DNA of 64,000 nucleotides, from NCBI GenBank assembly GCA_965226755.1, contig CBDDDT010000006.1, positions 1 through 64,000 on the forward strand, written 5' to 3'. The stretch comes from Bog-113 sp965226755. Lineage in GTDB: Bacteria > Acidobacteriota > Terriglobia > Bryobacterales > Bryobacteraceae. Within the stretch, counting starts at the first letter, position 1. Each line of letters starts with the position of its first letter. Made by a program: the position numbers and the translations under genes. The notes beneath the pieces are model-generated. The model was not told where the DNA came from. It saw nothing but the letters and a program-made list of their open reading frames with translations, and did not search any database. Shown one piece after another: positions 23,901-32,499 of the stretch.

Positions 23901-25255
23901 ACTGGACCGGCTCGCAGGCGATCGCGAACAATACGAGAAAGGAAGATCAGATTCCCGACAAAGTAGCGCCGCCACATCCTGCGGGGCTCCTGGCAAAATC
24001 GATAGAACCACTCCATGCCGATCTCACGGATCCAGACAGGGGCGCGGGGAATGCGGCCGGAATAAAAATCGAAGAGGCCGCCCACTCCCATGGCCACTTT
24101 GGCGCCGGTGGCGTGCAGATGTTCGCGCACCCATTTCTCCTGCCGGGGCGCGCCGAAGGCCACCAGCAAGATTTCCGCGCCCGAAGCTCGAATCTGCTCC
24201 AGCACCTCGGGCTGCTCCGGAACGGAAAAGTAGCCGTGGCGAGAGCCGCCCAGCCGCAGACCGGTGAAATTCTTTTCCATCCATTGAGCCACCGCGGCCG
24301 CAACGCCGGGTTTGCCGCCGAGCAGGTAGATACTCAAGTTTTGTTTCGCGGCGGCCTCGCAAAGCAGAGGAAGAAGATCCGTGCCGTTCACGTTCTGCCG
24401 GATCCTGCGATTGAGGATTTTGCCGGCCAGTTTGACTCCGATTCCATCGGCGAGCACGAGGCCGCATCCCAGCAGAATTTCGCGATACTCCGGATCGCGG
24501 CAGGCGATGTTGACGCAATCGGCATTGACGAAGCAGACTTGTGATGCCGCCGCGCCCAAAGCTCTTGACAAAATTTTCTCGAGAGCCTCGTGCATGGTGC
24601 AGTTCTCGATCGGGATTCCCAGAAGACTGATCCGCTCGGGCGCGAACGCCTCGCCGTCGCTGTAGAAGAAAGCGGGGATGGCGCGAAGCGCAATGCCGAG
24701 ATCGCCCAGAAAGCTTTGCGTTTCGACGTACTCGGCATCGGCTTTGGTTTCGGTTCCATAGGCGATGTTCGCGCGGGAACGAATCCACCACAGACAAAGA
24801 AATCCGGGCCGTGCATCGAACCGCTTCCAGGTCAGAGGTTCGGAGGGATTGACCTGCCCGGGCGCGAGCGCGCGAGGGCCGATCAGAGACATGTCGCCGC
24901 GGACCACGTTGAACAGCGCGGGAAGATTCCGCGCCCAGCCCGAGGAGAAAGAGTATGCGTGGAACGCGCGGCCCCAACGGCCGATGCGGGGAGAACTCAG
25001 AACGGCGCCCCCGTGGCGGGCGTTCACGAGGTGAAGGACGAGAAGAAGCGGGGAGAAGACGAAAAGCAGAACAATGCCGATCACAAGGTCGGCCGTTCGC
25101 TTGGCGCCGCCCAGGATTCGAGACCACAGAGACCACGCGAGCGCTTCTGAGCGGCGCAGGCGGCGGCGCTGGATCGCGAGCCGGGAGAACTCCATCTCCG
25201 ACTGTTCGACCAAACCCGCCCCTTTCTTTAGGTCATCCCTTCTTTTCGCCGGCAT
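23897..25255 (-). CDS. Truncated sugar transferase fused to a WecG/TagA/CpsF-type glycosyltransferase
   Basis: This protein has 452 residues. The N-terminal ~220 residues are a polyprenyl-phosphate hexose-1-phosphate transferase-like module with one membrane hairpin (KRTADLVIGIVLLFVFSPLL) and the diagnostic LFNVVRGDMSLIGPRA. The segment between AFHAYSFSS and NLPALFNV is too short and the catalytic Asp-Glu of the DELPQ motif is gone. From about 225 on, a full GT26 domain follows (FVNADCVNIACRDPEYREIL, VLADGIGVKLAGKIL, NVNGTDLLP, IYLLGGKPGVA, VAFGAPRQEKWVREH, GVGGLFDFYSGRIPRAPVW). GT26 enzymes add the second sugar to a lipid-linked intermediate. The first module probably only anchors the enzyme near the intact transferase encoded upstream. 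Confidence 0.85.
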   Translation of the reverse strand: MPAKRRDDLKKGAGLVEQSEMEFSRLAIQRRRLRRSEALAWSLWSRILGGAKRTADLVIGIVLLFVFSPLLLVLHLVNARHGGAVLSSPRIGRWGRAFHAYSFSSGWARNLPALFNVVRGDMSLIGPRALAPGQVNPSEPLTWKRFDARPGFLCLWWIRSRANIAYGTETKADAEYVETQSFLGDLGIALRAIPAFFYSDGEAFAPERISLLGIPIENCTMHEALEKILSRALGAAASQVCFVNADCVNIACRDPEYREILLGCGLVLADGIGVKLAGKILNRRIRQNVNGTDLLPLLCEAAAKQNLSIYLLGGKPGVAAAVAQWMEKNFTGLRLGGSRHGYFSVPEQPEVLEQIRASGAEILLVAFGAPRQEKWVREHLHATGAKVAMGVGGLFDFYSGRIPRAPVWIREIGMEWFYRFCQEPRRMWRRYFVGNLIFLSRIVRDRLRAGPV

Positions 25256-25272
25256 GAATTTTCGCTAGCCGC

Positions 25273-26022
25273 TCAATAAGCGCCTTTTCCGATTAAAATG
25301 GCGGGGGCCGTCTTGAGCAGCAAAACCAGGTCGAGCCACAAGCTCTGGCTTTCGATGTACTGGACGTCGAGCTCCACCTGCCGGTCAAAGGGGATGTCGC
25401 CGCGGCCGGTCACCTGCCAGATGCAGGTGAGTCCCGGCTTGACGTCGAGGCGCCTCCGATCGAGCAACGTGTAGCGCTCCACCTCATCCGGCAACGGCGG
25501 GCGGGGCCCGACCAGCGACATCTCCCCTTTGATGACGCACCAGAGCTGCGGCAGTTCGTCCGCGCTGATCTTGCGAATGATCCTTCCGATCCACGTCACG
25601 CGCGGATCCCGCTTCATTTTGAAGGTGATTCCGTTCTTATGATCGTTCTGAGCCGCGAGCCGGCCTTTGAGGGCCTCCGCGTTCATCACCATTGAGCGAA
25701 ATTTGGGAAAAGCGAACTCCTTACCCCACTGCCCCACCCGCAACTGCCAGAACAGAAAAGGTCCGGGGTCGGTGAGTTTGATGGCGATCGCGATGCCCGC
25801 AAGGAACGGGGATAAGCAGAGGAGAGCGATAGAAGCCACCGCCACGTCGATGACACGTTTCACCAGGCGGGAGCCGCCCACGACGAAGCGCCAAAGATAT
25901 TTTTTGCGGAGGTAATGCAACCGGCTTCCCGCCGCGCCGGCGGCGCCGTTCCCGTACCGGCGATAGAGCTCCTCCAGAAGGTCTTGCCGGGGGTACGTCA
26001 AGCGGACTGTTCCCCGCAGCAT
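25273..26022 (-). CDS. Polyprenyl-phosphate hexose-1-phosphate transferase (WcaJ/PssA type)
   Basis: This membrane enzyme starts repeat-unit synthesis by moving sugar-1-phosphate to undecaprenyl phosphate. The 249-residue protein has a membrane hairpin (VIDVAVASIALLCLSPFLAG), the PDPGPFLFWQLRVGQ-like loop (TDPGPFLFWQLRVGQWGKEF), FPKFRSMV, the catalytic dyad in KISADELPQLWCVIKGEMSL, VGPRPPLPDEVERY, and GLTCIWQVTGRGDIPFDRQV. It lacks the extra N-terminal membrane domain of WcaJ, so it is a PssA-type minimal enzyme. It is the first gene of the left arm of the polysaccharide island, and its promoter lies in the AT-rich gap upstream. Confidence 0.93.
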   Translation of the reverse strand: MLRGTVRLTYPRQDLLEELYRRYGNGAAGAAGSRLHYLRKKYLWRFVVGGSRLVKRVIDVAVASIALLCLSPFLAGIAIAIKLTDPGPFLFWQLRVGQWGKEFAFPKFRSMVMNAEALKGRLAAQNDHKNGITFKMKRDPRVTWIGRIIRKISADELPQLWCVIKGEMSLVGPRPPLPDEVERYTLLDRRRLDVKPGLTCIWQVTGRGDIPFDRQVELDVQYIESQSLWLDLVLLLKTAPAILIGKGAY

Positions 26023-26032
26023 CGCCGGCTGG

Positions 26033-26152
26033 AAATTGCCATGTGATCACGCCCAAAAAGCTAAAATATTCCCGACTAATACCCAATATACCGAAAACAT
26101 CTGTGCTCTAATACGATTATTATTGTTTTAAATTAAGAATGCCGACATAGCA
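26033..26152. promoter_or_regulatory. AT-rich divergent promoter region of the polysaccharide island
   Basis: This gap of about 120 bases separates the leftward transferase operon from the rightward regulator operon. It is much richer in A/T than its surroundings, with runs such as ATTATTATTGTTTTAAATTA. It must hold promoters for both arms. A TTTTAAATTAAGAAT stretch just before the rightward start resembles one before the secreted glycosidase gene at the far end of the island. I could not fix -35/-10 boxes with confidence. Confidence 0.5.
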
Positions 26153-26632
26153 ATGACCGCTCAACGAGGCGCGGATCGAGTTAGCGAACGCTCTCAGGAC
26201 GAGAGTGAAACCGGCAGCTCTGAGCCGCCGGTAAGGGCCGCCCGAGTCCTGGTTGTCGAGGATGAGCGTCATATTGCACGCCTTCTTGAGTTCGTTCTTC
26301 GCAAGGCCGGATACGAGCCGTCGCTGGCTTACACGGCCGAGGACGCCCTGGTGGCGGTGGCGCAAGGAGCGCCGGACGCGTTGCTGCTGGACGTGGTCTT
26401 GCCGGGGATGACGGGAATCGAATTTCTGCGAATTATCCGGGGTTTTCCATACTATTGTTCTTGCATTGTGATTATTTTAAGCAGTAATTGGTTTGAGCAG
26501 ACGGACGCGACCCTGGCCGAGGCGGGGGCCAGCGCGCAATGCTCGAAGCCCATTGCGCCCAGCACTCTTTTGCGCAAACTCGAAGAGCTCGGCGTGCATC
26601 CATTGATGCCTCTGAGGAGCGCACTGGCTTGA
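26153..26632 (+). CDS. Single-domain response regulator (REC only)
   Basis: This 159-residue protein has about 30 disordered N-terminal residues and one receiver domain (RVLVVEDERHIARLLEFVLR). The acceptor Asp lies in LLLDVVLPGMTGIEFL, the switch region in CIVIILSSNW and the conserved Lys in AQCSKPIAP. There is no output domain, so it probably acts through protein contact, most plausibly on the phosphatase encoded next, whose TTG start overlaps this stop by 3 bases. It may receive phosphate from the Hpt protein of the left arm; that link is inference. Confidence 0.85.
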   Translation: MTAQRGADRVSERSQDESETGSSEPPVRAARVLVVEDERHIARLLEFVLRKAGYEPSLAYTAEDALVAVAQGAPDALLLDVVLPGMTGIEFLRIIRGFPYYCSCIVIILSSNWFEQTDATLAEAGASAQCSKPIAPSTLLRKLEELGVHPLMPLRSALA

Positions 26633-28710
26633 TCGCGAAACGGAATTCTTCGACGAGCGAACGGCCGGCATCGATCGCGGCGCAACTTCATTGTCTGCAG
26701 GCCGCTCTGGCGGGGGCAGGCGGACTGCAGGGCGTTCACATTTGCCTGAAATCGAAAGACAGCGCCGCGATCGCGATCCTCGAGGACGGCGAGCTGATTC
26801 CGTTGGGAGTCCGGGACGGCGTGGAACAGCGCTGCCCGGAGAACGGCTGCCCATCCCTCGCTATCGATAGCAGCAACGCTCTTTTGATTTGGGATCAATC
26901 GGGTGAAGGGTCGCGAGCGATGCTGGTGCGGTCGCTTCTGCAAGCGGCGTTGCGGCAGTTGGAGTTGGAACAGCGGGAGGGATCGCTCCTGGAGGAACTG
27001 GGCGCCAGCTGGGAAAGCCTGGAGGCGCTTTATGAGATCAGCACGAGCGTACTGCGCTCCGGCAATGTGAAAGAGGCGCTCGGCCGCCTGGTCGACCGCC
27101 TGGCCACGCTGCAAGCTGGTTTGCACGCCGGGCTCTTCGTGGAGCGCGAAGGCGTTTTTGAGCCGTGGGCCGCTTACGGATCCGTTTGCGAACCCCTCGC
27201 GCCGGAACAGTTAGGTGCTGTCGCCAGAGCCATCGATCGCCGGCAAGTGATTCTTTCCAACAACTTCGACGACGCGCCGGATGCGCGAGCCTGCTGGCGG
27301 ACGGCCACCCGGCTCGCGGTCGCGCCGATTCTTTGCAAGCAAAAAAGCATCGGCTTTGTGATCGTGTGGCGGGAGGACTACAGCGCCGAATTCGACTCCC
27401 CCTTTTCGCGCGTTCTCGAAGCCATCACTTATCAGGCTTCGATGATTCTCGAGAGCGACGCGCTGAACCGAAAAGTTCGCGAGACGGAACTGCTGGCGCA
27501 GGAGATCGAAATCGCATCCTCCATCCAGCAGACCCTGTTGCTGGCCAACGCTCCCAAGGCTGTCCCCGGGCTGGAGATCGCCGCGTGCAGCGTGCCTTCG
27601 CAATCGATTGACGGAGATTTCTACGAGTTTTTCCAGCATCCCGACGGCACCGTGGATGTCCTGATCGGCGACGTGATGGGAAAGGGACTGGCCGCCGCGC
27701 TGCTCGGGGCCGCGACGAAGAGCCAGTTTCTGCGCGCGACCGCGAATCTTGCGCTCAGGTCGCGCGAGGGCGCGCCGCGACCGGTCGATATCGTCACGCG
27801 CGCAGCTTCCCGGCTGTGCGAGCAGCTGATTACGGTGGAGCGGTTCGTGACGCTTTGCTACGCCCGTTTCGCCGCCGCGACGCAAGAGCTGGTCTTCGTC
27901 GATTGCGGCCATACCAGCGCCATCCTGGATCGCAAGTCGGACGGGGAGTGCCGCTTTCTCCGGGGGTGTGATCTGCCTTTGGGCCTCTTCGCGACGTATG
28001 AGTGCGAAGAGCAATCGTTCGGCTTCCGCCCCGGCGACACGTACCTGTTTTACTCCGACGGCGTCACCGAGAACCCATCGCCCGACGGCGAAATGTTTGG
28101 TCCGGAGCGGCTGGCGGAGTGTTTACAGAACTGGAGCTCGCTCGGTCCCGCGCTGTTGATCGAGCAGATTCGGAAGGAAGCGGCGCGCTTCAAGAAATCT
28201 GAAAAGTTTTCGGACGACTTCACCTGCATCGCCGTGCGCGTGAAGATCGCGCCGCCGGCGCCCGAACCGGTCGCCTGCCGCACGGAAGTGTTCGCTTGCG
28301 ATTCCGAGGAGTTACCGCGATTCCGCGCATGGCTTCTGGAAGCCGCGGCGGCGGGGGGCGAAGGGCTGCGGGAAGAGGGAATGGCGCGGGCGGAGCTGGC
28401 CTGCACCGAGCTGTTTACAAATTGCATATACCACGGCGCGGCGCCGGAGGCGCACCCCATTCGAGTGGAGAGCCGGGCGTTCGCGGGGCATCTGGAAATT
28501 CGAATTATTCATCGGGGGCCCGCATTCGACCCGCTCTCCGTTCCCCCGCCCACATTCGACGGATCGAGGGAGGGCGGATTCGGCACATACATCGTATTGC
28601 GCTCCGCCGACCAGGCCGCGTATGAGCGCGATACGGACGGAACAAACGTCATCACCGTTTCTTTTCTTCGCAACCCACAGGAGCAGTCGCATGACAGTAA
28701 TCACGCATAG
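26629..28710 (+). CDS. GAF-SpoIIE (PP2C) phosphatase fused to an anti-sigma-type HATPase
   Basis: This 693-residue partner-switch regulator has a GAF-like domain (about residues 125-285), a coiled-coil linker (EIEIASSIQQTLLLANAPKA), and a PP2C phosphatase core with metal ligands in SIDGDFYEFF, VLIGDVMGKGLAAALLGA and KFSDDFTCIAVRV. A C-terminal RsbW-like HATPase follows (ELACTELFTNCIYHG for the N-box, GGFGTYIVLRSADQ for the G-box). Phosphatase and kinase-like activities against a STAS antagonist are expected, and the STAS gene follows with a 20-base overlap. The start is TTG, overlapping the upstream TGA; GAGGAG lies about 10 bases before it. Confidence 0.88.
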   Translation: MIAKRNSSTSERPASIAAQLHCLQAALAGAGGLQGVHICLKSKDSAAIAILEDGELIPLGVRDGVEQRCPENGCPSLAIDSSNALLIWDQSGEGSRAMLVRSLLQAALRQLELEQREGSLLEELGASWESLEALYEISTSVLRSGNVKEALGRLVDRLATLQAGLHAGLFVEREGVFEPWAAYGSVCEPLAPEQLGAVARAIDRRQVILSNNFDDAPDARACWRTATRLAVAPILCKQKSIGFVIVWREDYSAEFDSPFSRVLEAITYQASMILESDALNRKVRETELLAQEIEIASSIQQTLLLANAPKAVPGLEIAACSVPSQSIDGDFYEFFQHPDGTVDVLIGDVMGKGLAAALLGAATKSQFLRATANLALRSREGAPRPVDIVTRAASRLCEQLITVERFVTLCYARFAAATQELVFVDCGHTSAILDRKSDGECRFLRGCDLPLGLFATYECEEQSFGFRPGDTYLFYSDGVTENPSPDGEMFGPERLAECLQNWSSLGPALLIEQIRKEAARFKKSEKFSDDFTCIAVRVKIAPPAPEPVACRTEVFACDSEELPRFRAWLLEAAAAGGEGLREEGMARAELACTELFTNCIYHGAAPEAHPIRVESRAFAGHLEIRIIHRGPAFDPLSVPPPTFDGSREGGFGTYIVLRSADQAAYERDTDGTNVITVSFLRNPQEQSHDSNHA

Positions 28711-29044
28711 CATCGATGACATCGAGGTCGCGCATCTGCAGGGCGAAGCGCTCGACGCCAGCAATGCGAAGGAGTTTAAAGCCAAGGCCGCGTCTCTGAT
28801 CGTCCCGGGCGCCAAAGTGGTGCTGGATCTGAGCGGGCTGCGGTTTGTCGATAGTTCCGGATTGGGCGCGTTGCTGTCCTGTCTGCGCCAGTTAAACGCC
28901 TGCGGAGGAAGTCTCAAATTATGTTCCATGCAGAAGCCGGTGCGCGCGCTTTTTGAACTTGTCCGAATGCACCGCGTTTTTGAGATCTTCAACACCCGGG
29001 AAGAAGCGCTTCAGTCCTACAAAGAAGTCGGCCACATTGGGTGA
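28691..29044 (+). CDS. STAS-domain anti-sigma factor antagonist
   Basis: This 117-residue SpoIIAA/RsbV-like protein has the phosphorylatable Ser in LRFVDSSGLGALLSCLR, preceded by KVVLDLSGLR and followed by LKLCSMQKPVRALFELV. The ATG has AGGAG 8 bases upstream. It is the natural substrate of the HATPase and PP2C modules of the protein encoded just before it. The output is unknown: no sigma factor or further anti-sigma gene lies nearby, so it may act on polysaccharide enzymes or on a distant sigma factor. Confidence 0.9.
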   Translation: MTVITHSIDDIEVAHLQGEALDASNAKEFKAKAASLIVPGAKVVLDLSGLRFVDSSGLGALLSCLRQLNACGGSLKLCSMQKPVRALFELVRMHRVFEIFNTREEALQSYKEVGHIG

Positions 29045-29087
29045 ATTCCGGCAATTCCGCGGGCTCACGACAGCGTAAGGGAAGCGC

Positions 29088-30332
29088 ATGAGAGCGAGTC
29101 TTGCCTATCTCGTCAGCCGCTACCCGGCGATTTCGCATACGTTCATCCTGCGCGAGGTCGTGGAGTTGCGCCGCCTGGGATTTCGCATCGATGTCGCCTC
29201 GATCAACGCTCCCGACAGGCCCGCCGGGGAACTCACCGCTGAAGAGGGCGCGGAAACGAAAGCCGCTTTCTACGTTAAGTCTCGCGGGATTTCCGGCGCT
29301 TTCCGCGCGCACGCCCGGGTGCTGGTCACGATGCCGGCGGAGTATCTGCGGGGCCTTTGGTTCGCCCTGCGGCTGGGCGGCGCCGACCTGCGCAAGATCG
29401 TGATGGCGAGTTTCTATTTCGCGGAAGCCGTGATGGTAGGCGATTGGATGCGGTCGCTCGGGCTAGGTCATCTCCACATCCACTTCGCCACGCCCGCGGC
29501 GACGGTCGGCCTGATTGTGAATCGTGTTTTCGGATTCACCATATCCATCACCGTCCACGGGCCGGACGAATTTTATGATGCGCCCGGATATTTACTCCGG
29601 GAAAAAATTTCCGCGGCCAGCCTGCTCTGCGCGATCGGATTGTTCGCGCGAAGCCAGCTGATGAAGTTCAGCGACCCGTCGCTGTGGCCGAAGATTCAAT
29701 TGACTCCGCTGGGAGTGGACGTCGATGTGTTTGCGCCGCGCCGGCCCGCGCGTCAAGACGGGGAGACGTTCGAGGTGATCTGCGTCGGACGCCTCACGCC
29801 GGCCAAAGGCCAGCACGTTCTGTTAGCGGCGATCTCGCATCTGCGCGCGGAGGGACGCCGGGTGCGGCTTCGCCTGATAGGCGACGGGCCGGACCGCGAA
29901 TCCCTCACCGCGGCGGCCCTGCGGCTCGGCATCGAAGACCGGGTCACTTTCGAAGGAGCGATAAACCAGGATCGGATTCGCGATTTTTACGAGGAGGCGG
30001 ACGTTTTCGCTCTTGCGAGCTTCGCGGAGGGTATTCCGGTGGTGTTGATGGAAGCCATGGCCATGGAGATTCCTTGCGTTTCCACGTGGGTCGCCGGGAT
30101 TCCCGAATTAATCCGCGATTCGATGGACGGCCTGCTCGTTCCGCCGTCCGACGAGGCCGCTCTCGCCGGGGCGATCGCGCGGCTGATGGACGATCGCGAA
30201 TTGCGCCGGGAGTTGGGAAGATCAGGCCGGCGGCGCGTCATGGAAAAGTATTGTCTTCGCCGGAACGTTTCCCGCCTGGCGGAAGTATTCGAAACACAAC
30301 TGGAGACGCGGAAGCTAGGTGCCGCGGCGTGA
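29088..30332 (+). CDS. GT4-family glycosyltransferase
   Basis: This 414-residue GT-B enzyme is likely a retaining transferase adding a sugar to the lipid-linked repeat unit. The N-terminal acceptor domain begins LAYLVSRYPAISHTFILREV, and the donor domain has ICVGRLTPAKGQHVLLAA, GDGPDRESL and the EX7E motif in FAEGIPVVLMEAMAMEIP, then GIPELIRDSMDGLLVPPSD. It is the first glycosyltransferase after the signalling genes, and its stop overlaps the next GTG start by 3 bases. Confidence 0.88.
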   Translation: MRASLAYLVSRYPAISHTFILREVVELRRLGFRIDVASINAPDRPAGELTAEEGAETKAAFYVKSRGISGAFRAHARVLVTMPAEYLRGLWFALRLGGADLRKIVMASFYFAEAVMVGDWMRSLGLGHLHIHFATPAATVGLIVNRVFGFTISITVHGPDEFYDAPGYLLREKISAASLLCAIGLFARSQLMKFSDPSLWPKIQLTPLGVDVDVFAPRRPARQDGETFEVICVGRLTPAKGQHVLLAAISHLRAEGRRVRLRLIGDGPDRESLTAAALRLGIEDRVTFEGAINQDRIRDFYEEADVFALASFAEGIPVVLMEAMAMEIPCVSTWVAGIPELIRDSMDGLLVPPSDEAALAGAIARLMDDRELRRELGRSGRRRVMEKYCLRRNVSRLAEVFETQLETRKLGAAA

Positions 30333-31516
30333 TTCGAATGGCCTTGAGCTGGTGCGGAGCTGGTCTTGCGCTGATCACGCTGCCCGGCACAATCGAACTG
30401 CTCGGGCTGACGATCCTCGGCATGCGCGCGCCTCGCCGGCGAAAGCCTGTTTCCGCGGCGGCGGCATTCCGTTTAGCCGTGGTCATTCCGGCCCACAACG
30501 AAGAGTTGAGCATTGCGCGCTGTGTGCGAAGTCTGCTTCCGACCGGGCATTCGGCCGCGCACGCGGATGTTGTCGTCGTCGCGGACAATTGCGAGGATCA
30601 GACCGCGGGCCGCGCCATGGCGGCGGGCGCGCGGGTGCTGGTGCGAAACGACGCCGCGCGCCGAGGGAAAGGATTCGCTCTGGATTACGCGTTCCGCAGT
30701 CTGGCCGCGGAGGGTTGGGACGCGTTCGCCGTCGTGGACGCGGATAGCGAGGCCGCCGCCAATTTTCTGGAAGAAATGACGTCTGCGTTGCGGGGCGGCG
30801 CCGCGGCCGTACAGTGTCGCTACCTGGTCCGGAACGCGGGCGAATCGGTGCGCACCAGGCTCATGAATATTGCGCTGTTCGCATTTAACGTGCTGCGCCC
30901 GAGAGGAAGAGAGCGCGCGGGACTTTCCGCCGGGATTTACGGTAACGGTTTCGCGCTCTCGGCGGAGACCTTGCGCTCCGTGCCTTACACGGCTGCTTCG
31001 GTGGTGGAAGATCTGGAGTACCACTTAGCGCTGGTGCGCGCGGGAAAGCGCGTGGGCTTCGCGGACGCGACAGCGGTCTATGGGGATATGCCGGTCAACG
31101 GCCCGGGAGTAGACACGCAGCGCGCGCGATGGGAAGGCGGCCGCTTCCGGATGATCAACGAGAAGACTCCGGGATTGCTGCGCGAGATCATGCGGGGCGA
31201 CTGGCGCCTGGCGGAGCCTTGCCTGGACCTGCTTCTGCTGCCGCTGGCGTTTCACGTGTCGCTGCTGTTGCTGGCGGCGGCGACTCCATTTGGGCCCGTG
31301 CGCGCGATCGCGTCAGCAGGTCTTGCCGTCGTTGCGTTGCACTTGCTGACCGCCGTTCGTCTGATGGGCGGCGGTTTCCGCGATTTCGCGATCCTGTTAA
31401 CCGCCCCGCTTTACGTCCTCTGGAAAATCCTGCTGATCCCGAAGCTGGTCAGGAGCGCGCGTTCCGGAAGCGCATGGATCCGAACAGAACGCGCCGCTCC
31501 TAGGAATGCGCCATGA
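30329..31516 (+). CDS. Membrane-bound GT2 glycosyltransferase
   Basis: This 395-residue GT2 protein has one N-terminal helix (LALITLPGTIELLGLTIL) and two or three C-terminal membrane helices. Catalytic signatures are VVIPAHNEELSIARCVRSL, the VDADSEA DxD-like site, SVVEDLEYHLAL with the ED pair, and a QRARW motif (QxxRW), a pattern of processive or membrane-integrated GT2 enzymes. The GTG start overlaps the previous stop (GTGA), and the end overlaps the next ATG by 4 bases. Confidence 0.85.
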   Translation: MIRMALSWCGAGLALITLPGTIELLGLTILGMRAPRRRKPVSAAAAFRLAVVIPAHNEELSIARCVRSLLPTGHSAAHADVVVVADNCEDQTAGRAMAAGARVLVRNDAARRGKGFALDYAFRSLAAEGWDAFAVVDADSEAAANFLEEMTSALRGGAAAVQCRYLVRNAGESVRTRLMNIALFAFNVLRPRGRERAGLSAGIYGNGFALSAETLRSVPYTAASVVEDLEYHLALVRAGKRVGFADATAVYGDMPVNGPGVDTQRARWEGGRFRMINEKTPGLLREIMRGDWRLAEPCLDLLLLPLAFHVSLLLLAAATPFGPVRAIASAGLAVVALHLLTAVRLMGGGFRDFAILLTAPLYVLWKILLIPKLVRSARSGSAWIRTERAAPRNAP

Positions 31517-32493
31517 GTCCCGATCTGTCGGTCGTGGTGGTCTCTTTCAACACGCGGGATCTCTTGCGCGATTGCCTCCGATCGCTCATGAAGGAATTGG
31601 CGGGGATTGCGAATGAGGTATTCGTGGTCGATAACGCGTCACGGGACGGATCGGCCGATATGGTCGAGATGGAATTCACCGATGTGCGCCTGATCCGGAG
31701 CGCGGTCAATCTGGGTTTCGCGGGAGGAAACAATCAGGCCTTCCCGCTCGCCAACGGGCGTTACGTCGTTCTGCTCAATTCAGATGCCTTCCTTAAGCCG
31801 CAGGCCTTACGGCGTTCGATCGAGCACATGGACGCCGATCCCCGGATCGGTTTGGGCGGCGCCCGCCTGGTGGGAGCGGACGGCTCCTGGCAGGCCTCGT
31901 CGCGCATGTTTCCTTCGCCCCTGAATGATTTTCTTTCTCTCTCGGGCCTGGCTGCGAAATTTCCGAAATCGCGGTTCTTCGGACGGCAGGATCATACCTG
32001 GGCCGATCAGGATCGGGCGAGCGATACCGATTGGGTGCCCGGCGCTTACTCGATCATCCGCAGAACGATCCTCGAAGAAGTCGGATATTTCGATGAACAA
32101 TTTTTTCTTTATTACGAAGAAGTGGATTTATGCCGCCGGATCAAAAAGGCGGGATATCTGGTTCGCTATTGGCCGGATGTCGTGGTCGAGCATTGGGGGG
32201 GCGAATCCTCGAAAACCGTGAAGAGCCTGACGATGTCCCGATCCGGCGCGCAACTCGAGCTGTGGCGGATGCGCAGCGCATTCCTTTATTACCGGAAACA
32301 TCATGGGCGCCTTGCCTGGGTTTCCAAGCAGATCGAGGCGGAATGGCATCGCCTGCGTTCCTGGAAGAACGGCCTGGGTAAGCGGCCGGAGAACCGGGAT
32401 AAGACACAACACTCGCGGATGATCAGGCAACTTCTGCGGCAGGCTTGGCGCGATACGGCGGGGGGAGCGATCTCGCCCTCGCGGCCATGGTGA
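31513..32493 (+). CDS. GT2 glycosyltransferase (rhamnosyltransferase-like)
   Basis: This is a soluble GT-A enzyme of 326 residues. Motifs are LSVVVVSFNTRDLLRDCLRS, VVDNASRDGSADMVE, NLGFAGGNNQAF, VVLLNSDAFLKPQAL (DxD-like SDA) and GAYSIIRRTILEEVGYFDEQ, with the acceptor-side FFLYYEEVDLCRRIKKAGY. This WbbL-type pattern is common in rhamnosyl or deoxysugar transferases and agrees with the dTDP-sugar genes of the left arm. The donor itself is inference. Confidence 0.88.
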   Translation: MSPDLSVVVVSFNTRDLLRDCLRSLMKELAGIANEVFVVDNASRDGSADMVEMEFTDVRLIRSAVNLGFAGGNNQAFPLANGRYVVLLNSDAFLKPQALRRSIEHMDADPRIGLGGARLVGADGSWQASSRMFPSPLNDFLSLSGLAAKFPKSRFFGRQDHTWADQDRASDTDWVPGAYSIIRRTILEEVGYFDEQFFLYYEEVDLCRRIKKAGYLVRYWPDVVVEHWGGESSKTVKSLTMSRSGAQLELWRMRSAFLYYRKHHGRLAWVSKQIEAEWHRLRSWKNGLGKRPENRDKTQHSRMIRQLLRQAWRDTAGGAISPSRPW

Positions 32494-32499
32494 TCCACG

